A DNA stretch of 37,009 bases from Endozoicomonadaceae bacterium. Its GTDB lineage: Bacteria; Pseudomonadota; Gammaproteobacteria; Pseudomonadales; Endozoicomonadaceae. The position numbers and the translations under genes were made by a program. This document shows positions 25,163 to 33,729 of the stretch, one piece after another. The notes under the pieces are model-generated. The model made no database searches. It was given only the letters and a program-made list of their open reading frames with translations, and was not told the origin of the DNA. Where the stretch lies: assembly GCA_023146365.1 (NCBI GenBank), contig JAGLCE010000086.1, forward strand, positions 1 through 37,009, written 5' to 3'. Within the stretch, counting starts at the first letter, position 1, and the number at the start of each line of letters is the position of its first letter.

Positions 25163-25906
25163 ATGTACGCCCGTATTTATAATTACTTTTTGATATATCT
25201 ACATTTGGTGAAATATATGAATAATGAAATAATCAGGTTTTCGATGAAATCCTCGTGTTCATATACTTGGAATAAAAATCGTTTCAATAAAAAATCTACG
25301 ACGATGAATGTCCTTGATTGTATAAGAATGCTCGCCTGTGGAGTGTTTCGTAAGCATAAAGTTAAATTATCTAAAGTAGAAACAATATACAATAATAATC
25401 GTAATACTATTTTTGGTAAAAAATATGGAAATCATATCAATCGGTGGAATATTGAAGTACAGCATAATGCTACGAATTCTCATAATAATTCGAGATTAGA
25501 AACTGTTATTACTTCTGCGGACGATCTTGAAAAAGATCTGAATGTGGATATTGCATGCTTACCAGATGACTTGATTGTAAAAATTCTTTTAAACTTGCAT
25601 ACAAAAAATATTTATGTTAGCATGAAAGTCTGTTGTCACTGGAAACAACTTATTGATGATAACCATCTAATTGCTCGTATTATCTATTCTGATTGCCATC
25701 CACTGGCAGGGTCACCTGATCGACAAAAAGCAATTGATCGATACAAACTATCAACTCGTCAAAGACTAAAAACCTTTAGTGATCATGGCGCAACGTTAGT
25801 AAAAAAACTAGATATTCTTTTAAATAATAGATTCTTTCCTGAAATATTATTTTTTTACACTTCCAAAATATTAAACAGCTCAGAGGTTTTTTCTGTAAAG
25901 AAATAG
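25163..25906 (+). CDS. F-box protein, N-terminal half of a split F-box/WD40 gene
   Basis: A eukaryote-like protein. The F-box lies at about residues 130-172: CLPDDLIVKILLNL, then VCCHWKQLIDDNHLIARIIY, matching the LPxxLxxxIL...VCxxWxxL consensus that binds SKP1 in SCF ubiquitin ligases. Residues 48-68 contain MNVLDCIRMLACGVFRKHKV, faintly like the Cys motif of the other candidate effectors. The start is uncertain: ATGs at codons 1, 20, 28 and 48, with an AGG before codon 28. The frame ends at a TAG at 25904. The next frame continues at the same place with WD40 repeats, so a one-base shift probably splits one gene. Predicted to recruit host ubiquitin ligase; not shown by the sequence alone. 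Confidence 0.8.
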   Translation: MYARIYNYFLIYLHLVKYMNNEIIRFSMKSSCSYTWNKNRFNKKSTTMNVLDCIRMLACGVFRKHKVKLSKVETIYNNNRNTIFGKKYGNHINRWNIEVQHNATNSHNNSRLETVITSADDLEKDLNVDIACLPDDLIVKILLNLHTKNIYVSMKVCCHWKQLIDDNHLIARIIYSDCHPLAGSPDRQKAIDRYKLSTRQRLKTFSDHGATLVKKLDILLNNRFFPEILFFYTSKILNSSEVFSVKK

Positions 25907-25926
25907 CTACCATCAGGCATTCTTAT

Positions 25927-27201
25927 TTGGTGCAGAATGTCCACTTCAGTCCCGACGGAAAGTACCTTGTAATAGACGATGATAATCAAACCACTCGCAT
26001 CTGGGAGCTTGTTGAGGAAGGGATATGGAAGAAAAAAATCATCCTAACGCATAAATTCAATGTAGCCAAAATCAGCTTCAGCCCCAACGGAGAATACCTT
26101 GCAATAGCCTTTGTTATTGGTTGCCCTCAAATTTGGGGGCTTCTTAAGGGGAGATGGGAGCAAAAAATCACCATCAATAATGAATTCGTTTTCTTCGGTT
26201 CCGCTTGCAGTATAAGCACAGTCCAATTCAGCCCCGACGGAAAATACCTTGTAACAGCCTCTCATCGCTGCGTTCATATTTTGGAGCCTGTTAATGGGGA
26301 GTGGAAGGTAAAAAAAACCATCATCGACGCTCAAGAAGATCATGTATGTATCCATTTCAGCCACGACGGACATTACTGTGCAGTAGGCTCTAACCATACA
26401 ACATTCAGGGGTGGAATCATTCGAATTTTGGAGCTTGTTAAGGGGGAATGGGAGGAACAATGCACCTGTAGCTGTGAGAGCAATATAGTTAAGGCTCAAT
26501 TCAGCCCCGACAGAAAACACCTTGTAACGCTCCTTTCTAATGGAATCGCTCAAATATTTGAGCTTGTTGAGGAGACAGTAGTTCCCGCTTCTTGTACAAC
26601 GCTGGTAACAACAGCAATGGCACAGACTGTGCACTTAGGGGGCAAGCCTCATCAGACACTAGAAGCCAGCTCAAAAGTGTGCGAGTTAGCAAAAGATAGT
26701 GGCACTACATCCTTTATCGATCAAGGGGTTAAGAGAGCGAAAATTGCTGTTGAGAGGAAATGGAAGAAAAAAGTCATCATCAAGCATGAAGGCAATGTAC
26801 ATACAAGCCATATAAACGATGTCAACTTCAGCCCCAGCGGAAATTACCTTGTAACAACCTCTTACATCGCCAAAATCTGGGAGCTTGTTGGTGAGAAATG
26901 GCAACAAATAGCCATCCTCGCATCTTTGGGTACTTTTGGTACTTTTGGTACTTTTGATAGGATGTTGCTTGCCAATTTCAGCTCCGACGAAAGCCACATC
27001 GTAACAGCTTCATCTCAAAAAAATGCCAGAGTCTGGGGACGTGTTCGTAAGAAATGGCAAGAAAAAGCCAGAATTATACCTTTTACTAAGAGGTCAGACT
27101 ATGCCAGCTTTAGCTCCGATGGACTTTACCTTGTAACCGGCTGTAGACATGAAACCAATATCTTGACATTAGAAAGTAAGCAAAATAGTAACGCTTCCTG
27201 A
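25927..27201 (+). CDS. WD40-repeat protein, C-terminal half of a split F-box/WD40 gene
   Basis: About eight WD40-type repeats can be read, each with (N/H/Q/S)FSPDGKYLV...IWELV; examples are VHFSPDGKYLVIDDDNQ, QFSPDGKYLVTAS and NFSPSGNYLVTTS. They would form a beta-propeller for substrate binding. The frame is open upstream to at least 25903 and reads ATIRHSYLVQNVHFS, so the TTG at 25927 is only a formal start with no ribosome site; translation probably needs a frame change from the F-box part. Residues near 26929-26955 are encoded by three copies of GGTACTTTT (GTFGTFGTF). After the stop the frame continues QHNANFSRSDAG, a relic of another repeat. Confidence 0.8.
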   Translation: MVQNVHFSPDGKYLVIDDDNQTTRIWELVEEGIWKKKIILTHKFNVAKISFSPNGEYLAIAFVIGCPQIWGLLKGRWEQKITINNEFVFFGSACSISTVQFSPDGKYLVTASHRCVHILEPVNGEWKVKKTIIDAQEDHVCIHFSHDGHYCAVGSNHTTFRGGIIRILELVKGEWEEQCTCSCESNIVKAQFSPDRKHLVTLLSNGIAQIFELVEETVVPASCTTLVTTAMAQTVHLGGKPHQTLEASSKVCELAKDSGTTSFIDQGVKRAKIAVERKWKKKVIIKHEGNVHTSHINDVNFSPSGNYLVTTSYIAKIWELVGEKWQQIAILASLGTFGTFGTFDRMLLANFSSDESHIVTASSQKNARVWGRVRKKWQEKARIIPFTKRSDYASFSSDGLYLVTGCRHETNILTLESKQNSNAS

Positions 27202-27262
27202 CAACATAACGCCAACTTCAGCCGATCCGACGCAGGTGTAGTCTTACTATAAATTTTTGTTT

Positions 27263-27370
27263 CTCGTTCCTACGCTCCTGCGTGGGAACGCATATTTATC
27301 CTTGATTTTGTAGTATTTCTTCCCATTATTTAGTTCCGTATGCATTCTTACGCAGAAGCGTGGGAACGAG
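27263..27370. repeat. Paired REP-like palindromes with conserved spacer (copies 5 and 6)
   Basis: Palindromes at 27263-27294 (inverted) and 27338-27370 flank a spacer that is the reverse complement of the spacer at 21394-21441 with few changes. The pair lies just after the F-box/WD40 genes. Confidence 0.85.
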
Positions 27371-27442
27371 AAAATGCTTTTATTTGACGTTACAATAAAG
27401 TGTAAAATACTTCAGAATTAAACTGTTTGGAAAGATGATTTT

Positions 27443-27708
27443 TCAGAGCGGACTAATTACATCTGCTGTTTTTCTAATGGTAATTCCTCTCTTTATTAAT
27501 GCACGATAGTGATCCGCACATTTAATAACCATACTCTGACCAAATAGTTCACACTGTTCCAAAGTAGCTAATTATTTTTTTGCTTTGTTGTAATCTTGAT
27601 CATTGCTAAACCCTTGAATTATTTCCATTACTATCATATCGCCAATAGCTACCGTACCATCGATAAGGGCAATATCGAGAATATTGGTTTCTTTGTTATC
27701 AGATTGGG
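27443..27708 (-). pseudogene. vapC: VapC-type PIN-domain toxin, degraded
   Basis: The minus strand reads NILDIALIDGTVAIGDMIVM, then EIIQGFSNDQDYNKAKK, a stop, then LATLEQCELFGQSMVIK, ADHYRALIKRGITIRKTADV and an early end. This is the middle of a VapC ribonuclease (family: IGDLILxEVLQGFxxDxDFxxAKxxL...RKKGITIRKTxDxxIA). The N-terminus with the first catalytic Asp is missing, a nonsense codon replaces Glu after AKK, and the C-terminus with the last acidic residues is gone. No antitoxin gene is seen. The rest of 27202-27807 holds only REP repeats and a possible IS30-like end near 27728-27770. Confidence 0.8.
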
Positions 27709-27807
27709 TGTGTGATAACTACATACAACCTACGAGCAGCTGACTCTCAAATCCATTTCAAGTGTGTCAGTTATTGTAGAAATCTAGGTGGCTCCGTCCA
27801 CACTCTG

Positions 27808-29130
27808 TCAGGCGATGGTCAGATTGGATTCTTTGAAAAATCGAGTCAGTATGCTGGCCAAATTAGCCGCATCTTCGGTACCAGCCAACTCTCTGATGGA
27901 GTGCATGGCCAAGGTTGGTAGACCGACATCTAAGGTCATCATTCCCAACTCTGAAGCAGTCAGGGGGCCGATGGTACTGCCACAACCCATATCAGTTCGG
28001 GCGACAAAGGATTGTACTGGTACGTTGTCTAGTTGGCACAGGTGGCGAAACAGAGCGCTGGTTTCGCTGTTGGTGGCGTAACGCTGGTTAGCGTTGATCT
28101 TGATGACCGGACCCTGATTCATGATTGGCCCGTGGTTGCTATCATGTTTGTCAGAATAGTTGGGGTGGACGGCATGGGCATTATCTGCGGATATTAGCAT
28201 CGATTGCTGCATCGCCCTGATAAAGGGTTCCCCTGTGCCAACAATACGGGTCAGTACATTTTCCAAAAATGACCCTTGTGCCCCAGTGGTAGACTGGCTG
28301 CCAACTTCTTCGTGATCATTGCAGACCAACAGACAAGGCATTTCGCTATCTGCGGCAGCCAAAAGAGATTGCAATCCGGTAAAGCAGCTCAGCAGGTTGT
28401 CGAGTCTGGCGGAGGCGATGAAGTCCCGCTCCAGACCGATGATGGCAGCTTTTTGTGTGTCATAAAAGAACAGTTCGTAGTCCAGAATATCGGCGGGCTG
28501 AAGCGCAGGATCTTCCCGCTGTAGCTGCTTGATGAGTTGCTGTGAAAAAGCATTTTTCTCATCGCCTTTCAGTAGTGAAAGCACCGGAGGAATATCGGTT
28601 TGGGCATTCACTGAGTGCTCGCTATTGGCTTTACGGTGAAGATGAATGGCCAGACTGGGAATGATAGCGATAGGGTCTTTAAGATTCAGCAAAGAGGAGT
28701 GCAATTGAGTGTTTTTGTCTGCCCAAGTGACACGGCCCGCCAGAGACAAATCTCGGTCAAACCATGGATTCAGTAGTGCGCCTCCGTAGACCTCAACCCC
28801 CAGTTGATAGCAGCCCTTCTCATGAAGATCCGGATTGGGTTTGACTTTAAGGCATGGACTGTCAGTGTGAGCGCCCACCATACGAAACCCTTGCTCTGGA
28901 TAATCGCCATTGCCCGTGATGAAGGCAACAATAGAAGAGCCATTTCGGACGGTATAGTAACGATTACCTGGTGCTAAATGCCAAATATCGCGTTCGTTGA
29001 GCGACTGGAAGCTCGCGTTGTCCAGTTGGCGGACAATCTCTCGGGTCGCATGGAAAGGGGTGGGAGATTGATCCAAAAAATCGAGTAGTTTTCGATTAAA
29101 TAGACTGCGATCAAAGGTGTGCTTTTTCAT
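27808..29130 (-). CDS. apeB: M18-family aminopeptidase (ApeB-like)
   Basis: A cytosolic zinc aminopeptidase of family M18. Metal and catalytic motifs are present: GAHTDSPCLKVKP, ARLDNL, NDHEEVGSQSTTGAQG and HAVHPNYSDKHD. The start MKKHTFDRSLFNRKLLDFLDQSPTPFHA is typical and the length of 440 residues is close to the roughly 430 of the bacterial enzyme. It is the first intact core gene right of the accessory island and reads in the same direction as minC and rapA. Confidence 0.93.
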   Translation of the reverse strand: MKKHTFDRSLFNRKLLDFLDQSPTPFHATREIVRQLDNASFQSLNERDIWHLAPGNRYYTVRNGSSIVAFITGNGDYPEQGFRMVGAHTDSPCLKVKPNPDLHEKGCYQLGVEVYGGALLNPWFDRDLSLAGRVTWADKNTQLHSSLLNLKDPIAIIPSLAIHLHRKANSEHSVNAQTDIPPVLSLLKGDEKNAFSQQLIKQLQREDPALQPADILDYELFFYDTQKAAIIGLERDFIASARLDNLLSCFTGLQSLLAAADSEMPCLLVCNDHEEVGSQSTTGAQGSFLENVLTRIVGTGEPFIRAMQQSMLISADNAHAVHPNYSDKHDSNHGPIMNQGPVIKINANQRYATNSETSALFRHLCQLDNVPVQSFVARTDMGCGSTIGPLTASELGMMTLDVGLPTLAMHSIRELAGTEDAANLASILTRFFKESNLTIA

Positions 29131-29368
29131 AGATATTTACCGAAACAAAGCTATTTTTCGTCACTCTGTCGTTCTAGCAGTGTGACGTTGAGTTCAAGCA
29201 TCGAAACGTCTTCCCGAAAATAAAAATAGATACTCTTATCACACTCCACCGTCTCCACACCTTCGTTGTAGCGTCAGTGTCGCGTAGCTAATACTGTGTT
29301 CGGGTTTTATGGCAGCCTATTATCGTTGTTGCTTCTCAGTCTAGAAAGCGAACGTTAGCTATTATTGC

Positions 29369-30202
29369 TCACAGTTTGGCAAAGCGGAGGGTCTCATCAT
29401 CCAACCAGGTATGGACAGCCGCTTTCCAGTAAGTTTCATCGATACTACCTGCCGGCTTGAAGTGGCCATTGATAGAGATCAGTTCAGCCTCGAAATGCTG
29501 ACAGAAAATATGGGCGCCGTTATTGCCGTTGACACCAGCCAGTGCTCGACCGCGTAAGGAGCCGTAAACATGAATGTTACCATCGGCCAGAATCTCTGCA
29601 CCGGCACCCACTGAGGCGAGGATGATAAGCTCACCAGCATGGTAGATCTGTTGCCCGGAACGAACCGGTTGGGTAATGATGCGAGTCGACTTATCGCTTT
29701 CTGTTGAGTGTTTATTGAGCTGATGGTTATCGGGTGAGTTTTCTGAAGTGGTTGTACATGATGCGTTAACCTGTCGCTTCAAGGATTGCTCAACGTGCGT
29801 GATAGATAGAACACTGGCGGACTCAGCGTCTTTTATCGAGAAGTTGATCCGCCTAGTGGCAGTGAACCGTTGCGCTGGCAAACAGGCAAGACCGGCATTA
29901 GCCGCAGCGTTCTGCAGTGTTTTATCCCCCCCTCGAACAGCAAAAACATTGATGCTGAATTCGACGCATAATGCTCGAATGTAGTTAAAATTAGGGATGA
30001 CGCTGGCAGTGCTCAAGCACTCAAGCGCCAAGACGACCGGTGTGTTTTCAAAAAAACGTGGCGCCTGATCCACCAACGTTTGAAGCTGCGCTCGAAAATC
30101 AACCTCATTGAAATGAAGCAGCTCCAGAGTCATTAATGTGATCATGCTTCCCTTTAAATGGAAAAGGGAGTTTTCGGTATGAGAGGCGATTGTGCTAGTC
30201 AT
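29369..30202 (-). CDS. minC: Septum site-determining protein MinC
   Basis: MinC blocks FtsZ assembly away from mid-cell and normally acts with MinD. The C-terminal beta-helix domain is clear: PVRSGQQIYHAGELIILASVG, GAEILADGNIHVYGSLRGRA and GVNGNNGAHIFCQHFEAELI. The N-terminal domain starts HLKGSMITLMTLELL. The ATG at 30202 (277 residues) is preferred; a longer frame adds 56 residues with no family match. In most genomes minD and minE follow minC directly; here 238 bases of non-coding sequence and apeB follow. A central linker is longer than usual and rich in Ser, Thr and Asn. Confidence 0.92.
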   Translation of the reverse strand: MTSTIASHTENSLFHLKGSMITLMTLELLHFNEVDFRAQLQTLVDQAPRFFENTPVVLALECLSTASVIPNFNYIRALCVEFSINVFAVRGGDKTLQNAAANAGLACLPAQRFTATRRINFSIKDAESASVLSITHVEQSLKRQVNASCTTTSENSPDNHQLNKHSTESDKSTRIITQPVRSGQQIYHAGELIILASVGAGAEILADGNIHVYGSLRGRALAGVNGNNGAHIFCQHFEAELISINGHFKPAGSIDETYWKAAVHTWLDDETLRFAKL

Positions 30203-30422
30203 AACGGTTACCGGTGGTCTTTTCTGGCAGCATATTGAGACTAGGTTAGAGATTGTGATGATACCTAGCAAGCGATATCGACCGCCAAGCTCTGAGCGTA
30301 GTGTATAAAACAAAACAACCTTCAAAAAATAATTGCATGTTGAATGTTGAATGTATGTATCAAAATTCATCTGATGCTGTGGTTATTTGCGAACATGCAG
30401 GTGTTTGATCGGGTGACAAACG

Positions 30423-33341
30423 TTAAGCTGCAAAAATAAGACGAATTCCATCTAGACGTAGTTGCGCCTTCTGCAAGCACTGGTAGCCAACATCCGCCTG
30501 CTGTTTCAAGAACTCTATCTCCTCATCTCGGATGTTCGGATTGACAACCTTCAGTGCCGTCAGTCGCTGCATTTCTCGGGTGACTGTCTGAAGAATCTGT
30601 TGGCACGCTTCGTCAATAATATCCGTCACGCGACTTTTTGCATAATCTTCGGCCTTAGCAACCATCTTGACGATGGACTCACGCTGAGTCTTAACGAGCT
30701 TGCGCGCCATAGCGGTTTTGATTTTTTGTAGCTGATCGTCCAGCGCTTCAAAGCTGACCTTGTCGGCCAGATTTTTGAAGTTGGGATCGATCAGCGTTCG
30801 AATGACGGTGGATGGCAGGAATCGATGCAGTTGCAATTTTCGGTCGCCAAAAACTTCCACAACAAAGACTGCTTCCATCAACATCGTGCCGAATTTCAGT
30901 GCACTGTTTTTGATCAGTGCTACCGCCGTATTGCCGGTTTCGCTGATGAGCAGCATCTCCATGCCTTCACGAATCATGGGATGCTCCCATGTTACAAACT
31001 GCATGTCTTCCCGAGCCAGTGCCGTGTCCCGATTTAATGTAATGGTGGTACCATCCACAGGCACAGCAGGATAGCTGGAGATCGTCATATGGCTGCTGGG
31101 TCTGACAATCAGGCAGTGCTTGGAGTGATCCTCCGTTTCCAGTCCGAAACCTTCCAGCAATCTTTCAAGATGGGTCTGGAGTATTTCCGGCGTATCCTGT
31201 TGGCGGATCTCTTCTGCCAGATCATGACGGATGCCTACACCGCGAGAGTTCATCTCAAGCAGGCGATCACGACCTTGGCGCAGATTGCTAGCGATCTCTG
31301 TATTGAGTGCTAAGGTTCTACTAATAAGGTCATTGCTCGTTGCTTCACCATTATTTTCAGTCTTGGCCGTATTCGCATAATTTAACCACTCTGTCAGCTC
31401 TTCCCCTAGCTGGGCGAATACCACGCTGCCTGCAGGGCAGGTGTCAGCGAAAGCATCAAGTCCTTCATGATACCAATGGAACAGACGAGCCTGCCCAGTC
31501 TCCTCCAGATAAGGAACATGGATGCTAATGGTTTCTGACTGGCCTATTCGGTCAAGACGACCAATACGTTGCTCCAGTAAATCAGGATTGAATGGCAGAT
31601 CGAACAGTACCAAGTGGTGAGAGAACTGGAAATTTCGACCTTCACTGCCGATTTCAGAACAGATCAATAATTGAGCGCCATACTCTTCATCGGCAAACCA
31701 AGCAGCAGCTCGGTCTCGCTCAATGATAGACATCTCTTCATGAAAAACAGACGCATGGGTGCCGGAGCTGATGCGCAAGGTAGCCTCAAGATCCATAGCA
31801 GTTGTAGCATTGGCGCAGATCAACAACACTTTTTGCCTTTTGAGCTGTTTCAACAGGCTGGAAAGCCATTGAACTCGAGGGTCGATTTTCCACCACGGCT
31901 CTCTGTTATCGTCAGCATGCATATTCGCTTGGTAAGCCAGCTCAGGAAACAGCTGATGTTTCAGCATCTCATCTGACCCGTGTGAAGCTTTCAGAGCCAT
32001 CTTGTAGAGTTCCGGTAGCGGTTGTGGATAAGCCTGAACGGCTCGACCGGGAAAGCCAGGTACCGATAAGCGAGTATTTCTAAATAGAATGCGACCAGTG
32101 CCGTGACGATCCAATAACAGACGAATCATCTGCTCCTTGGCTTGATCGTAATCATCCTGATCACGATTTTCGGCGGTCAGTGTCGTCAATAAAGGCTCGG
32201 CCTCTTCGCCTACCAGTTGAGCAATAACCTCTGCTTGCTCGGCCGGTAGCTGTTCTGCTTCCAGTAATTGCTGCACCGCGTTGGCGAGTGGTTCGTATCC
32301 AGCTGACTCCTCTCGGAACTGTTTCAGATCATGGAAGCGATCGGGGTCTAGCAGACGAAGGCGCGCAAAATGGCTCTCTACGCCAAGCTGCTCTGGCGTG
32401 GCGGTCAGTAGCAGTACGCTTGGGGTGCAATGAGCCAAGGATTCCACCACCTGATATTCCAGACTGCCGCCTTCGCTTTCACTCCACAACAAATGGTGGG
32501 CTTCATCCACAACCAGCAGATCCCAACCAGCGTCAACGACCTGTTGCTGATATTCGAAATGATTGCATAGAAACTCAAGACTAGTGAGAATCAGTTGCTC
32601 ACTACTAAAAGGGTTTTCGCCGTCGGCATTGCGGCAGCGCTCTTCATCGAACACGCTGAAGTGCAGATGAAAGCGACGCAACATTTCAACCAGCCACTGA
32701 TGCACCAGCGGTTCAGGTAGCACAATGAGTATCCGTCGCGCTTGACCGGTGAGCAGTTGCTGATTAAGAATCAGGCCTGCCTCAATCGTTTTCCCGAGGC
32801 CGACTTCGTCAGCCAAAAGAACCCTTGGCGCAAATCGACAGCCCACCTCTTTAGCGATGTGCAGCTGATGAGGTATCAGGCTGGCACGAGCACCGGTTAG
32901 TCCCAGCAACGGCGACTCAATAACTCGACGGTAGTAATACAAGCTCTGATAGCGCAGAGAAAAGTGACTGTTCAAGTCGATCTGACCCGCCAGCAGTCGA
33001 TCCTGCGGTTTGTTAAATGCAATGAAATTGCTGAGGCAGGACTCGGGGAGATCCCGTCTCTCACCATTTTCGAGCGTACCCGAATAGGTAATTAAACCAC
33101 TCTCCTCCCCAACGTTGACCTCGGTGACGGTGAGTGACCAGCCTTCATAACTTTCAATCGTATCGCCGACCGCAAACATTACTCGACTCAGAGGGCAGTT
33201 TTCCTGTCGATAAACACGGGTTTCACCCGTGGCGGGGTAGAATAGCGTCACCGTTCCTGCCTCAATCGTAAGAATGGTGCCAAGCCCCTGTTCGACCTCT
33301 GTGTCACTGATCCAGCGTTGTCCAGAAACGAATGTTGGCAT
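30423..33341 (-). CDS. rapA: RNA polymerase-associated ATPase RapA
   Basis: A SWI2/SNF2-type ATPase that binds RNA polymerase and helps recycle it. The N-terminal Tudor-like part begins FVSGQRWISDTEVEQGLGTI. The helicase core has Walker A DEVGLGKT (178-185), DEAH (279-282), and later SEIGSEGRNFQFSHHLVLFD and EQRIGRLDRIGQ. The C-terminal RapA domain ends QLRLDGIRLIFAA. At 972 residues it equals the E. coli protein in length. No sign of damage. Confidence 0.97.
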   Translation of the reverse strand: MPTFVSGQRWISDTEVEQGLGTILTIEAGTVTLFYPATGETRVYRQENCPLSRVMFAVGDTIESYEGWSLTVTEVNVGEESGLITYSGTLENGERRDLPESCLSNFIAFNKPQDRLLAGQIDLNSHFSLRYQSLYYYRRVIESPLLGLTGARASLIPHQLHIAKEVGCRFAPRVLLADEVGLGKTIEAGLILNQQLLTGQARRILIVLPEPLVHQWLVEMLRRFHLHFSVFDEERCRNADGENPFSSEQLILTSLEFLCNHFEYQQQVVDAGWDLLVVDEAHHLLWSESEGGSLEYQVVESLAHCTPSVLLLTATPEQLGVESHFARLRLLDPDRFHDLKQFREESAGYEPLANAVQQLLEAEQLPAEQAEVIAQLVGEEAEPLLTTLTAENRDQDDYDQAKEQMIRLLLDRHGTGRILFRNTRLSVPGFPGRAVQAYPQPLPELYKMALKASHGSDEMLKHQLFPELAYQANMHADDNREPWWKIDPRVQWLSSLLKQLKRQKVLLICANATTAMDLEATLRISSGTHASVFHEEMSIIERDRAAAWFADEEYGAQLLICSEIGSEGRNFQFSHHLVLFDLPFNPDLLEQRIGRLDRIGQSETISIHVPYLEETGQARLFHWYHEGLDAFADTCPAGSVVFAQLGEELTEWLNYANTAKTENNGEATSNDLISRTLALNTEIASNLRQGRDRLLEMNSRGVGIRHDLAEEIRQQDTPEILQTHLERLLEGFGLETEDHSKHCLIVRPSSHMTISSYPAVPVDGTTITLNRDTALAREDMQFVTWEHPMIREGMEMLLISETGNTAVALIKNSALKFGTMLMEAVFVVEVFGDRKLQLHRFLPSTVIRTLIDPNFKNLADKVSFEALDDQLQKIKTAMARKLVKTQRESIVKMVAKAEDYAKSRVTDIIDEACQQILQTVTREMQRLTALKVVNPNIRDEEIEFLKQQADVGYQCLQKAQLRLDGIRLIFAA

Positions 33342-33729
33342 AGAAGTTGTCTAATCTCTGTGTGAAAATGGGCGTATGTTAGCGGATAACCAGAAAGACA
33401 CAATATCGAATGGACTGAAATAAGAAAGAATTCGAATAGTCGGCGCTACGAATTACAATCATAGGCGAAGCCTTCAGGCTCAGACAGACTCAGACAGACT
33501 CAGATATTAGTATGCTGGACAGTGAATCCTCCGACTAAGCAGAAATTGATCTCAAAGCATCCGCAGAGGTCGAGGTGAGACTTCTTCCGTACCCAGACAT
33601 TTGAAGGAGAGATCCCTTGCGGTCGCATAACTGAATTTCTAGATATCCCACTTTTTTGTGAAGAAAATATATGAACCAAATTCTAAAAAACGTTGTCAAA
33701 TATATTCAACATACTAGGATTATTAATTT
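33342..33729. other. Spacer upstream of rapA and the 346-residue orphan
   Basis: 388 bases. It contains a short tandem repeat of CAGACTCAGA type at about 33478-33506. The promoters of rapA (-) and of the orphan gene (+) should lie here. No gene seen. Confidence 0.5.

Noticed and set aside
26044..26634. A 196-codon minus-strand frame in the WD40 gene with repeated SVGAE units
   Set aside because: It is antisense reading of the WD40 repeats; the repeated motif is the complement of FSPDGKYLV codons.
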